A stretch of 53,525 nt of DNA from an uncultured Saprospiraceae bacterium (GTDB lineage Bacteria > Bacteroidota > Bacteroidia > Chitinophagales > Saprospiraceae), in contig CALGAW010000069.1 of assembly GCA_937959115.1 (NCBI GenBank), positions 1 through 53,525 on the forward strand, given 5' to 3'. The position numbers and the translations under genes were made by a program. Below the pieces are notes generated by a model. The model was given only the letters and a program-made list of their open reading frames with translations, was not told where the DNA came from and did not search any database. This document shows, in pieces, positions 7,786 to 14,898 of the stretch; position 1 is the first letter of the stretch, and each line of letters starts with the position of its first letter.

Positions 7786-8022
7786 CTATATTTCTAGATC
7801 TTCAGAACGATCGTCATTGTCAGCGCGGAGTTGTTCAATTTCGTTTAAATACTCCTGCTGACGTTCTTGTTCGTACACGCTAATCCCTTCTCGAAATCCA
7901 TCGAGATATTCCAAAGATTGTTTGACACTATTGGCTAGTAACGCAGCTAAATCAGAACAATATTTTGCCATTAAATAGCCGCCATTGAAGCCTGCGATAA
8001 ATCGTTTGTTATCTGTTTTCAT
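7786..8022 (-). CDS. Small conserved protein of Bacteroidota mobile elements
   Basis: The frame is open from 8055, but the ATG at 8022 directly follows the stop of the HTH gene (TAATATG), a classic translational-coupling arrangement, so I start it there (78 residues). The segment FIAGFNGGYLMAKYCSDLA followed by YLDGFREGISVYEQER and a coiled-coil tail resembles small proteins often seen next to mobile-element and toxin-antitoxin genes in this phylum. I know no assigned function. It is co-transcribed with the excisionase-like gene. Confidence 0.65.
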   Translation of the reverse strand: MKTDNKRFIAGFNGGYLMAKYCSDLAALLANSVKQSLEYLDGFREGISVYEQERQQEYLNEIEQLRADNDDRSEDLEI

Positions 8023-8023
8023 A

Positions 8024-8278
8024 TTAGAAGGTATTTCGTGCATGTTTTTCGACATATTCCAAAATCGAGACTCGACAATAGAGGATAATCTTCTTACTCA
8101 ATTTGCTGAATTTTATGGCCCCAGAATCCCTGAGACGCTGCATCGTACTTTTACTTTTTATGTTTAGCAGCCGCATCGCTTCAGTATCTGGGATCCATTG
8201 ATCCTGTTCAATATTGTTTTCGGATTTCAAGCGGTCAACTACTTCTTCAACGAGCGCGTAGAAGGCTTGTGTTTCCAT
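8024..8278 (-). CDS. Excisionase-like helix-turn-helix DNA-binding protein
   Basis: I start at the ATG at 8278 (METQAFYALVEEVVDRLKSE), preceded by GGAAG. Upstream ATGs at 8293 and farther are less likely. The 84-residue product has the pattern WIPDTEAMRLLNIKSKSTMQ, then RLRDSGAIKFSKLSKKIILY, then SILEYVEKH. This is the MerR/excisionase-type winged HTH found beside integrases in Bacteroidota integrative elements. It may act as a recombination directionality factor or as a repressor of the transfer genes. It lies between the integrase and the transfer operon, as usual for such factors. Confidence 0.8.
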   Translation of the reverse strand: METQAFYALVEEVVDRLKSENNIEQDQWIPDTEAMRLLNIKSKSTMQRLRDSGAIKFSKLSKKIILYCRVSILEYVEKHARNTF

Positions 8279-8332
8279 ACATATCACTTCCATTGTCCTA
8301 CGATTTTGATACTTGTAATAAATTTTAACCAC

Positions 8333-8428
8333 ATGTTGATTTTACAATTTGCCAGACTTGTGTTGTGGTTGGGCGAGCATGAAAAGAAAGGCTTGCAATA
8401 CGACGAGATTACCTTATACTTCTCTTAA
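8333..8428 (+). CDS. Possible 31-residue peptide, divergent from HTH gene
   Basis: A short plus-strand frame starts at an ATG 55 bases beyond the HTH gene's start and ends just before a plus-direction terminator (8467-8493). The peptide begins MLILQFARLVLWLGEHEKKG and ends DEITLYFS: a hydrophobic N-terminal half and a charged C-terminal half. The terminator suggests that something is transcribed in this direction. It may be a small peptide, a small RNA or the remains of a longer gene. No function is assigned. Confidence 0.25.
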   Translation: MLILQFARLVLWLGEHEKKGLQYDEITLYFS

Positions 8429-8466
8429 CTGTTATTTGTATTGTGAGTTTTCTTACAATCATTGCT

Positions 8467-8493
8467 CGCCAGATGTTATGTCTGGCGGCTTTT
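8467..8493 (+). terminator. Terminator hairpin, plus direction
   Basis: CGCCAGA (8467-8473) pairs perfectly with TCTGGCG (8481-8487) over a 7-base loop and is followed by GCTTTT. It would end the transcript of the small frame at 8333-8428. The 8494-8735 stretch up to the integrase stop holds nothing recognisable. Confidence 0.65.
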
Positions 8494-8735
8494 AATTGAC
8501 TAGTTCTTTTTCATAATATCAGGTTTTGTTTATTGAAATTTGTTTACCGTCAATTTAGGGCATTGATTGCATACCTTGCAACAATTTTTTTGCGAAAAAA
8601 TATTGACTAAGCAACAGACGTCAGCTTCTTTAGCCACCCCCCCAAATCTGCAACCACCTATAAAACAAATTTATAGACACTGAATTAAACCTAATATTGA
8701 ATTATAAAATGTAACAAGCCATTTTTTAGCTAGCA

Positions 8736-9962
8736 TTAGGATGCCCCAAACATTTGATCCAAAGCATCATCAACAGCCTCATCTTTTATATTTGCCAGAT
8801 ATACCTGAGTTGTTTTTAGATCTCTATGCCCCATCATCTTAGAAATAACTTGGAGGCTGACATCATTGTCTCGGGCATTTGTTGCGAATGTATGCCTACT
8901 TGTGTATGAAGAAAAGGATTTTTCTTCAATACCAAGATGAATAGCTAGTTTTTTTAAATCTTTATTGTATTGCCGCATGGAATAACGAACAGCGTAATAC
9001 TCCTTCTCCTTAGTTGGATGTTCTTGATTAATGATTGGAAGTAAGTAATCATCCTTTGACTTTCCGACAAGATAAGGAGCCAATAAAATTGTAAGTTGTT
9101 TTGAAACTTTTATGTTATACAGTCTTCCATTTTTCTTCCTTTTATATCGTATACGCCCATTGACATAATCGCTTAGTTGAAGATACGCCATATCAATAAA
9201 TGAAGCTCCCATTAGGTAATAGGAAATCATAAAGAATTCACGCGCTCGAATCATCTGCTTATCCGTCAAATCGGCTCCTACTATTTTTTGAAGATCATCA
9301 TTGGTGATTGCTCGCTTCTTTGTAGGGGCTTGTTTAATTGAATAGTCATCAAACGGGTAATTACTACGATCAATAACTTTTTCCTTAATGGCGCGGTTGT
9401 AGATTCCTCTTACAGTTCGAAGCCTCACACTCAATCCATTAACACTATTCCCCTTAGAAAGATACTTGTTTTCCACTTTCTTCAACCAAGCAAATGTAAT
9501 ATGTTCAAAAGGCAAATCTTTTTTACTACCGTATTTTTTTACCCAATTTAAAGTTTCTTTGTAAACACGCGCATTACCAACTTTCCCCTCCATTAGCATT
9601 TCTTTTATAAGTCTTTCTCCAAAGGAGAAGAAACTAGTTTTCTCTTTTTGTCCAAGGATGATAGACTTGATCTCTTTGATAGAAAGTGTATCCAATTTTC
9701 CAGTCTCATCCAACTTTAGTAAAACATCCATTGCATGTGTTCTTTTTTTGAATATACTATTGTTTAGACGACTAACATTTTCTATACCTTTATATCCAGA
9801 TTTGATGCATTGATTTTTATCATCCCAGGCTTTTTCTGGCAAACTTAGGTTTAAAGAAATCGAAGTCGACTTTCGGTTAATTAGCAATCGTAAAATAACA
9901 GGAAAAGAGTTATCATCCTTTGATCTACGTTTGTCGAGAAGTATCTTTGCATTAAATGCCAT
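8736..9962 (-). CDS. int: Tyrosine-type site-specific integrase
   Basis: Integrase that would insert and excise the element at tRNA-Asp. The frame can be read from a TTG at 9986, but the ATG at 9962 (MAFNAKILLDKRRSKDDNSF) is the standard start and gives 408 residues. The order is an N-terminal arm-binding domain, a SAM-like core-binding domain (about 100-190) and the catalytic domain (about 205-395). Visible catalytic residues are the strand Lys in RYKRKKNGRLY, the Arg in YTSRHTFATNA, the His in MGHRDLKTT and the nucleophile Tyr in TTQVYLAN. The first canonical Arg is missing: the box reads YLMGASFIDMAYL, with Ser there, as reported for IntDOT of CTnDOT. A promoter box and repeated TTTGCAAGC motifs lie upstream. 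Confidence 0.92.
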   Translation of the reverse strand: MAFNAKILLDKRRSKDDNSFPVILRLLINRKSTSISLNLSLPEKAWDDKNQCIKSGYKGIENVSRLNNSIFKKRTHAMDVLLKLDETGKLDTLSIKEIKSIILGQKEKTSFFSFGERLIKEMLMEGKVGNARVYKETLNWVKKYGSKKDLPFEHITFAWLKKVENKYLSKGNSVNGLSVRLRTVRGIYNRAIKEKVIDRSNYPFDDYSIKQAPTKKRAITNDDLQKIVGADLTDKQMIRAREFFMISYYLMGASFIDMAYLQLSDYVNGRIRYKRKKNGRLYNIKVSKQLTILLAPYLVGKSKDDYLLPIINQEHPTKEKEYYAVRYSMRQYNKDLKKLAIHLGIEEKSFSSYTSRHTFATNARDNDVSLQVISKMMGHRDLKTTQVYLANIKDEAVDDALDQMFGAS

Positions 9963-9978
9963 GGTCTTATTTTTTGCT

Positions 9979-10015
9979 GCTTGCAAACGGATTCATTTGC
10001 AAGCCATTTGCAAGC
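9979..10015. repeat. TTTGCAAGC repeats at the integrase start
   Basis: TTTGCAAGC occurs directly at 9996-10004 and 10007-10015, with an inverted copy GCTTGCAAA at 9979-9987. They lie between the integrase promoter box and its ATG. They could be integrase or excisionase arm-binding sites, or an operator for self-repression. The role is inferred from position. Confidence 0.5.
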
Positions 10016-10022
10016 AAAGATA
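10015..10022 (-). promoter_or_regulatory. -7 promoter box of the integrase gene
   Basis: The minus strand reads TATCTTTG, an exact TAnnTTTG, 53 bases before the integrase ATG. An ATTG lies about 20 bases upstream at the -33 position. The TTTGCAAGC repeats sit immediately downstream. Confidence 0.55.
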
Positions 10023-10117
10023 CAGTCTTTTGATTTATAAAGCAATTTATTTTAACTATAATCCATTGAATAACAGCCAGTATAAATACAAATAGAACTG
10101 AATAAAACTCATTTTAA

Positions 10118-10164
10118 CCTGCCTGTCACGCAGGGGGTCGCGGGTTCGAGTCCCGTCCAGACCG
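10118..10164 (+). tRNA. tRNA-Asp (GTC), 3' half only: attachment-site scar
   Basis: The sequence starts at the anticodon stem CCTGC, has the loop CTGTCAC with anticodon GTC, the closing GCAGG, the T arm GCGGGTTCGAGTCCCGT and the 3' acceptor strand CCAGACC plus discriminator G. The D arm and 5' acceptor strand are absent: AT-rich sequence precedes it. It cannot make a tRNA and marks the right attachment site of the element. The downstream terminator (10178-10209) is probably the original tRNA terminator. Confidence 0.9.
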
Positions 10165-10177
10165 CATTGATTAAGAG

Positions 10178-10209
10178 AGAGTTATACAGAAATGTGTGAC
10201 TCTTTTTTT
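10178..10209 (+). terminator. Terminator downstream of the tRNA-Asp remnant
   Basis: AGAGTTATACA (10178-10188) pairs over all 11 positions (including G-T pairs) with TGTGTGACTCT (10193-10203) around a GAAA loop, followed by six T. This is a strong intrinsic terminator, presumably the native terminator of the tRNA-Asp gene. Confidence 0.8.
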
Positions 10210-10246
10210 ATTTGGTTAAAACATAGTTAAAACAAAGTGGGATTTG

Positions 10247-10511
10247 CTACGATTTCTTAGTTACTGACATTAGTTTCCAAGGATTATCCCCTGGTTCGGG
10301 AACATCACCAGCATCAAACCCTCCATCAACAACAACATCATATAAACTTTCGAACTGCATTATTCTCGCCTCTCTTCTAGCACAAAGTAAATCATACTTG
10401 TTAAGTTCTTCTTCTTCAAAATCTTCCTTAAACGTAGTTGCCCACTCAATATCTGGAAAAATCAACTCTACTTTATTAGGGTCTAATGTTAAATTGTTCT
10501 TTTACTGCCAT
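10247..10511 (-). pseudogene. Small acidic protein gene with a frameshift after codon 11
   Basis: Starting at the ATG at 10511 the frame reads MAVKEQFNIRP and stops at CCC-TAA-TAA. Shifting the frame by one base there continues as NKVELIFPDIEWATTF through a 70-residue acidic section to the stop at 10247, ending GDNPWKLMSVTKKS. One lost or gained base in the CCC run explains this, so I call it a frameshifted gene. Translation from a TTG at 10465, or +1 slippage on CCC-TAA, are alternatives. Its ATG overlaps the end of the 53-residue frame 10489-10650 by 23 bases, as in an operon. No family is recognised. Confidence 0.5.
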
Positions 10512-10650
10512 ATTTGATAATTTCGATTAGTGACTTTTGGAGATTATTGATTCGTTTAATGTCCTGGGCTGCATAAGATGTAAATTTCTTAGTCCATTTT
10601 TTTTGCCACTCAATGACTGTGATGCGGGGGCGGTTTCGAGTCCAGCGCAT
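10489..10650 (-). CDS. Small basic protein, 5' end overlapping tRNA-like DNA
   Basis: A 53-residue basic frame from the ATG at 10650: MRWTRNRPRITVIEWQKKWT, then KKFTSYAAQDIKRI and a helical end IIKYGSKRTI. Codon use looks like a gene, and its stop overlaps the start of the frameshifted acidic gene 10247-10511, suggesting a two-gene unit. The first dozen codons are the antisense of the tRNA-like remnant at 10617-10652, so the original 5' end may have been replaced by recombination at the attachment site. A basic-plus-acidic pair could be a toxin-antitoxin or DNA-binding pair, but there is no direct support. Confidence 0.4.
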   Translation of the reverse strand: MRWTRNRPRITVIEWQKKWTKKFTSYAAQDIKRINNLQKSLIEIIKYGSKRTI

Positions 10651-10652
10651 TA
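10617..10652 (+). other. Decayed second tRNA-Asp 3' remnant
   Basis: CTGTGATGCGGGGGCGG then TTTCGAGTCCAGCGCATT aligns, with a few gaps, to the tRNA-Asp fragment at 10122-10168 (CTGTCACGCAGGGGGTCGC, then GGGTTCGAGTCC...CCGCATT). Both are followed by a terminator hairpin. This suggests an older integration at the same tRNA, now degraded. The alignment was made by eye and needs a proper statistical test. Confidence 0.4.
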
Positions 10653-10670
10653 TCCGCACAGCAAATTATT

Positions 10671-10700
10671 AAAGCTCTTGATTTTCAAGGGCTTTTTTTT
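10671..10700 (+). terminator. Terminator after the second tRNA-like remnant
   Basis: AGCTCTTGA pairs with TCAAGGGCT (one G-T pair) over a 3-base loop and is followed by a run of T. It is a strong intrinsic terminator with no intact plus-strand gene before it, which fits its being a relic of the tRNA locus. Confidence 0.75.
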
Positions 10701-10801
10701 ATCTGTGCTAACTTAAATATGATGTAAACATTGGAGTTTTATGTAACATGTTGATATCGAAGCGATCTATTAAATTTTAACCTCAAAATTGTCAACAAGA
10801 A

Positions 10802-10850
10802 CTACTTAAAATAAACCAACCGCTGAGAATCCGTATTATTCAAATGCTAC
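10802..10850 (-). pseudogene. Last codons of the shared C-terminal module (remnant)
   Basis: On the minus strand the sequence reads NNTDSQRLVYFK and a TAG stop at 10802-10804, matching the ends NNTDSERLVYFQ and NNTDSERLVYFK of the proteins at 19736-22117 and 28127-30250. Upstream of these codons the frame is closed. It is therefore a stub of a deleted gene of that family. The rest of 10701-10989 holds nothing else recognisable. Confidence 0.65.
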
Positions 10851-10989
10851 CCAATTTATACTTTTCTCAACTGTTAAGATTTCCATCACCTTCGTATTTT
10901 CGATAGCCTAGACTGTTTTTCCTCAATTTAATTATTAAGTTAACGTTTTAAACCCTATTTTTAATTCTAACAAATTAAAATTGATAATT

Positions 10990-12258
10990 ATGCGTCACAT
11001 CAGAATCTTGATCTCTATCTTATCGATCTTATGCTTTTCGACTACTATCTTTTCACAAACCACAATCAATCTGACAAACCAGTGTAACTGTGAAGTGATA
11101 ACAGCTGCGGGGATACCGATGCCTGGCAGTCCTCCTGCATATACTGGGAATTTGTATGTGGATAGCAATACAGGAGCCATTTATTCTTTTGATGGTACGA
11201 ATTGGACGGCTGCTCAAGTTCCTGTTGTCTTGACCGGATCAGGAGCTACCACTGTTTCCGGATCTTTTCCAAACTTTACAGTGAGTTCAACGGATAATGT
11301 CAATGACGCGGATTTTGTCATCGGCAATGAGTACAACACCAATGCGACCCTTACAGGAACAACACTCAACATCATAGACGGCGGCGGCTCGAAAAGCGTT
11401 GATCTGTCTCCCTTGCAAGATGGCGTCAATGACGCGGATTTTGTCATTGGCAATGAGTACAACACCAATGCGACACTTTCTGGTACAACGCTCAACATTA
11501 TAGATGGTGGTGGCACTCGCAGTGTAAACTTATCGAGTCTTCGTGGAACAACCGGCGTAACTGCAGGTTCAGGTTTGACTGGTGGAGGAACCGGGACCAC
11601 TCCTACAATTAATGCCGCAGCAAACAATGGAATAAATGTAGACGCTTCTTCAGATCGAATACAGCTTGGTGGCGCCTTGACTGAGACGACCACAATTACA
11701 CACGGAGCAAATACAATGGTACACAACCTAAATTCTTCAGGAAATTTTCTAATAAGAGATAACAATACAGCATTCTTTGCAGCCATAAACAATGGAAGAA
11801 TTGGAATCGGGACTGAGTCTCCCTCCTACAAACTACATGTCGTAGGAAGAGTCAAATCAAACGGAATCAATGAGACTTCCGATGTTCGCTTCAAGGAAAA
11901 CATCACAGCACTTGAAAATTCATTAGATAAAATTTTGCTGCTGCGTGGTGTCAACTACAAATGGAAAACCGATGATTATCCTGAAATGGGATTTGAAGAT
12001 GGTAAACAATTAGGCGTTATCGCACAAGAAATCGAAAGCGTATTTCCTGAAGTCGTTCATACTGATAGTGAAGGCTATAAATCAGTTGAGTACAGTCATT
12101 TAGTGCCGGTTCTTATTGAAGGAATAAAGGAATTGAATACCGAAGTGCAACAGTTAAATGATCAGTACAGTTCGGAGATTAACCAATTGCAAGAAAAAAA
12201 CCACCAGCTAGAGGCTAAAGTGAATTCGATCCTAGAGTTACTTAGTGTTCAAAAGTGA
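10990..12258 (+). CDS. Exported repeat protein with S74 chaperone-like tail
   Basis: Starts at the ATG at 10990 (a TTG at 10981 is less likely) with the signal peptide MRHIRILISILSILCFSTTI ending near FSQ. The 422-residue protein has a short N-terminal Cys pair, two 42-residue repeats (NDADFVIGNEYNTNATL type, residues about 104-187), a Gly/Thr-rich stalk-like stretch, and a C-terminal S74-type domain of about 125 residues. That domain opens with SDVRFKENITALENSLDKIL, continues GVIAQEIESVFPEVV and ends in a coiled coil. In phage tail fibres and related proteins this domain is an intramolecular chaperone that drives trimerisation and then cleaves itself. Here it more likely assembles a trimeric cell-surface fibre. 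No phage genes surround it. Confidence 0.8.
   Translation: MRHIRILISILSILCFSTTIFSQTTINLTNQCNCEVITAAGIPMPGSPPAYTGNLYVDSNTGAIYSFDGTNWTAAQVPVVLTGSGATTVSGSFPNFTVSSTDNVNDADFVIGNEYNTNATLTGTTLNIIDGGGSKSVDLSPLQDGVNDADFVIGNEYNTNATLSGTTLNIIDGGGTRSVNLSSLRGTTGVTAGSGLTGGGTGTTPTINAAANNGINVDASSDRIQLGGALTETTTITHGANTMVHNLNSSGNFLIRDNNTAFFAAINNGRIGIGTESPSYKLHVVGRVKSNGINETSDVRFKENITALENSLDKILLLRGVNYKWKTDDYPEMGFEDGKQLGVIAQEIESVFPEVVHTDSEGYKSVEYSHLVPVLIEGIKELNTEVQQLNDQYSSEINQLQEKNHQLEAKVNSILELLSVQK
11299..11550 (+). repeat. Two tandem 126-bp repeats inside the S74 gene
   Basis: Units 11299-11424 and 11425-11550 are nearly identical over their first 100 bases and drift toward their ends. Each codes for 42 residues of stalk. 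A 32-base piece of the same unit recurs at 19339-19370 outside any intact gene. Confidence 0.85.
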
Positions 12259-12427
12259 TTTAACGTTAAATACGAATGTAGGTTGATGAAAAAAAAATGG
12301 CATTCTTGGTAAAACTCACAACCAAGGTAATTCTATAGAACGTATTAAATTGATGCCAAATAGTTAATATTCTTCTTTACTTTTCCTTTCTGTAACCTTT
12401 GTTACGCTCCAATTTGAAAATGAACTG

Positions 12428-12435
12428 TATGTTTG
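12428..12435 (+). promoter_or_regulatory. -7 promoter box for cydAB
   Basis: TATGTTTG is an exact TAnnTTTG match, 71 bases before the cydA ATG. No well-spaced -33 element is obvious. Confidence 0.4.
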
Positions 12436-12506
12436 TTTAATTAATAAATGAAAAGGTAGTCCTTAGCTCTTTAGAATTAAACAAAGAATCACAACATAAC
12501 ATTGAT

Positions 12507-13814
12507 ATGGATGAGTTACTAGCAGCAAGGTTACAAATGGCAATCTCCCTTGGTTGGCATATAATCTTTGCATGCATAGGAATGGCTATGCCCTTTTTTA
12601 TGGCATTTGCAGAGTGGAAGTGGATGAAATCAAAAGATCCAGTATTCTTAGACTTGGCGAAAGCTTGGTCAAAAGGAGTTGCAATATTTTTCGCAGTAGG
12701 TGCGGTTTCAGGCACTTTATTGTCTTTTGAACTCGGTTTACTTTGGCCAACGTTTATGGAGCATGCAGGCCCAATTTTTGGAATGCCATTCTCCTTAGAA
12801 GGAACCGCTTTTTTTGTTGAGGCAATTGCCTTGGGGATATTTCTTTATGGATGGGATAGAATTTCTCCTATCGCTCACTGGATCTCAGGAATAGTAGTAG
12901 GGATTTCTGGTGTAATGTCAGGGATTTTTGTTGTTGCGGCCAATGGTTGGATGAACAGTCCTGCAGGATTCGATTTTGTAAATGGAGAATATATCAATAT
13001 AGACCCTATTGCGGCACTATTCAACGATGCATGGTTTACTCAAGCATTGCATATGACTTTTGCAGCCTTTGCAAGTACAGGCTTTGCAGTTGCAGGGGTA
13101 CACGCGATTATGTTGTTGAAAGGGAACAAAATTAGATTTCATAAAGAAGCCTTGAAGATTGCACTAATATTTGGTTCAATTGCTGCCTTTGCAATGCCCA
13201 TCACCGGAGACTTGGCCGCTAAGGATGTAGCTAAACGTCAACCTGCAAAATTGGCAGCCATGGAAGCACACTATCATACCTCCAAAAACGCACCATTGAT
13301 CATCGGCGGTATTCCTGATGATAAAAATGAAAAAGTAGATTACGCACTAGAAATTCCTGGAGGACTAAGTTTTTTAGCGCATGGTGCTTTCGACGCTGAA
13401 GTAATTGGTTTAGACCAGATTCCGAAAGAGGAAAGACCTCCTGTAGCTGTAGTACATTTTGCGTTTCAAATAATGGTGGGGTTAGGTTCTCTAATGATGT
13501 TGATTGGAATGCTTTACTTTTTTATGCGGTGGCGCAAGTGGGATTATATCAATAATAAATGGTGGTTGAGAATATTAGCCTTTGCAACTCCTATTGGATT
13601 TATCGCCCTAGAAGCAGGATGGACGGTTACAGAAGTCGGTAGACAACCATGGATCATTTATGGTGTCATGAAAACCAAGGATGCTTTGACTCCAATGCCA
13701 GGCATTCAATACTCTTTGGTGATCATAGTCACCGTGTACCTTCTTCTAACCTTAACAGTGATTTGGCTCATGTCCCGTCATATTAGGGCTATTCATCAAA
13801 AATATAATGCTTAG
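12507..13814 (+). CDS. cydA: Cytochrome bd quinol oxidase subunit I
   Basis: Membrane subunit that oxidises quinol and reduces oxygen to water, carrying hemes b558, b595 and d. The 435-residue protein opens MDELLAARLQMAISLGWHII, where His18 is the N-terminal heme ligand. A second His lies in FTQALHMTFAAF, the Met ligand is probably in FQIMVGLGSLM, and the signature GRQPWIIYGVMKT is present. It is clearly shorter than the E. coli subunit (522 residues), mainly in the quinol-binding loop, so it is of the short-loop (CIO-like) type. About nine hydrophobic segments are visible. Its end overlaps cydB by 8 bases. It supports respiration at low oxygen. Confidence 0.95.
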   Translation: MDELLAARLQMAISLGWHIIFACIGMAMPFFMAFAEWKWMKSKDPVFLDLAKAWSKGVAIFFAVGAVSGTLLSFELGLLWPTFMEHAGPIFGMPFSLEGTAFFVEAIALGIFLYGWDRISPIAHWISGIVVGISGVMSGIFVVAANGWMNSPAGFDFVNGEYINIDPIAALFNDAWFTQALHMTFAAFASTGFAVAGVHAIMLLKGNKIRFHKEALKIALIFGSIAAFAMPITGDLAAKDVAKRQPAKLAAMEAHYHTSKNAPLIIGGIPDDKNEKVDYALEIPGGLSFLAHGAFDAEVIGLDQIPKEERPPVAVVHFAFQIMVGLGSLMMLIGMLYFFMRWRKWDYINNKWWLRILAFATPIGFIALEAGWTVTEVGRQPWIIYGVMKTKDALTPMPGIQYSLVIIVTVYLLLTLTVIWLMSRHIRAIHQKYNA

Positions 13815-14829
13815 TATGTATACTGAATTGGTAATGATAATAATGGGAATCAGCTTAGTTCTATACATGATTTTAGGTGGTGCTGATTTTGGTGCTGGAA
13901 TAATAGAGATATTCACAGGAAACAAAGGGAATCATACGGTATCTAGAGCTCTTGCTCCTGTATGGGAAGCCAATCATATGTGGCTAATTATCGCAATCGT
14001 AATTCTTTTTAATGGATTTCCTAAGGTCTATCGAATTCTTTCAACTAATTTGCATATTCCTGTTTTAGTTTTCCTAATCGCCATTGTATTTCGGGGTGCG
14101 GCTTTTACTTTTCGGCATTATGATGCTTATGAGGATAAATCTAAAATACTGTACTCCTATATATTTCGATACTCCAGTTTGGTAGCCGTATTCTTTCTTG
14201 GAATAATTATATCCGCTTTTTTTGGTGGAACAATACCTGACACCAATGTAGGTTCATTCACTGAATTATATATAAACCCATGGTTCAATCTTTTCAGTAT
14301 GGCTACAGGTGGTTTCCTGATTACTTTATCCGCCTATATTGCTGCTATGTTTTTACTTGGAGAAGTTACAACAAATGAAGAGTATGATTTAATCAGCAAT
14401 TTTAGTAAACGATTATTTGCAATGTCCGTTTTTACAGGGTTAAGCATATTTATTACGTCTTATTTGACTGAATTAGTTTTTCACAACTTATTCTTCCAAC
14501 ATCCTATTTCAATCGTGGCTGGTATTCTAGCTACGCTGTTAGTTCCAGTTATTTTTAGATTAATACATCAAAAGAAAGTTTGGCAGTTAAGGTTTACTGT
14601 TGCGACCCAGATCACACTAATTATGGCAGGTTGGTTTATCATACAATGGCCGAATCTAGTCGTATTTTCTAATGGTTCAGTCCTGTCTATGCATAATGCA
14701 GCAAGCCCAAAAATTACTATGAAAATATTATTCTATGCATTGGCAATTGGAGTCGTTATTATTTTCCCTGGTTTGTTTTACTTATTTAAATTGTTTAAAT
14801 CCGATAATAACTTAGACCCTAAATCTTGA
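13807..14829 (+). CDS. cydB: Cytochrome bd quinol oxidase subunit II
   Basis: Partner subunit of cydA, 340 residues, with about eight or nine membrane segments. The N-terminal signature MYTELVMIIMGISLVLYMIL then GGADFGAGIIEIF, followed by PVWEANHMWLI, is typical of CydB. Two starts are possible: ATG 13807, overlapping the cydA stop, or ATG 13816, one base after that stop. The second gives the usual MYTEL beginning, and translation is coupled in either case. No cydX-like small subunit is seen downstream. Confidence 0.94.
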   Translation: MLSMYTELVMIIMGISLVLYMILGGADFGAGIIEIFTGNKGNHTVSRALAPVWEANHMWLIIAIVILFNGFPKVYRILSTNLHIPVLVFLIAIVFRGAAFTFRHYDAYEDKSKILYSYIFRYSSLVAVFFLGIIISAFFGGTIPDTNVGSFTELYINPWFNLFSMATGGFLITLSAYIAAMFLLGEVTTNEEYDLISNFSKRLFAMSVFTGLSIFITSYLTELVFHNLFFQHPISIVAGILATLLVPVIFRLIHQKKVWQLRFTVATQITLIMAGWFIIQWPNLVVFSNGSVLSMHNAASPKITMKILFYALAIGVVIIFPGLFYLFKLFKSDNNLDPKS

Positions 14830-14898
14830 GTTAACAATTAGAGTGAATTCTAAGAATCTTCCTTTAGAAATTTTATTCTAGCGAGAACACCTAAACGC

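Larger units (their letters stand above)
1..10164. mobile_element. Integrated mobilisable/conjugative element (right end only)
   Basis: The stretch holds, in minus orientation from the right end, a tyrosine integrase, an excisionase-like HTH protein, a small protein, a membrane protein, a lipoprotein, a coupling ATPase, an RHH-like protein, a relaxase and cargo genes. It ends in a 3' tRNA-Asp half (10118-10164), the usual scar of integration into a tRNA 3' end. The 5' half is absent here, so the intact tRNA and the other element boundary should lie left of position 1. No VirB/Tra channel gene is visible. It may therefore be an integrative mobilisable element, or the channel genes may lie outside the window. 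The element type is inferred. Confidence 0.8.

Noticed and set aside
1-10164. Prophage interpretation of the left region
   Set aside because: No capsid, terminase, portal or tail genes; relaxase and coupling protein indicate a conjugative or mobilisable element.
11214-11792. 192-codon open frame antisense to the S74 gene
   Set aside because: It is a shadow of the repeats and Gly/Thr-rich codons of the plus-strand gene; its Val/Pro-rich product has no sensible start or context.
12305-12328. Terminator after the S74 gene
   Set aside because: CTTGGT and ACCAAG can pair but no T run follows; too weak to list as a feature.
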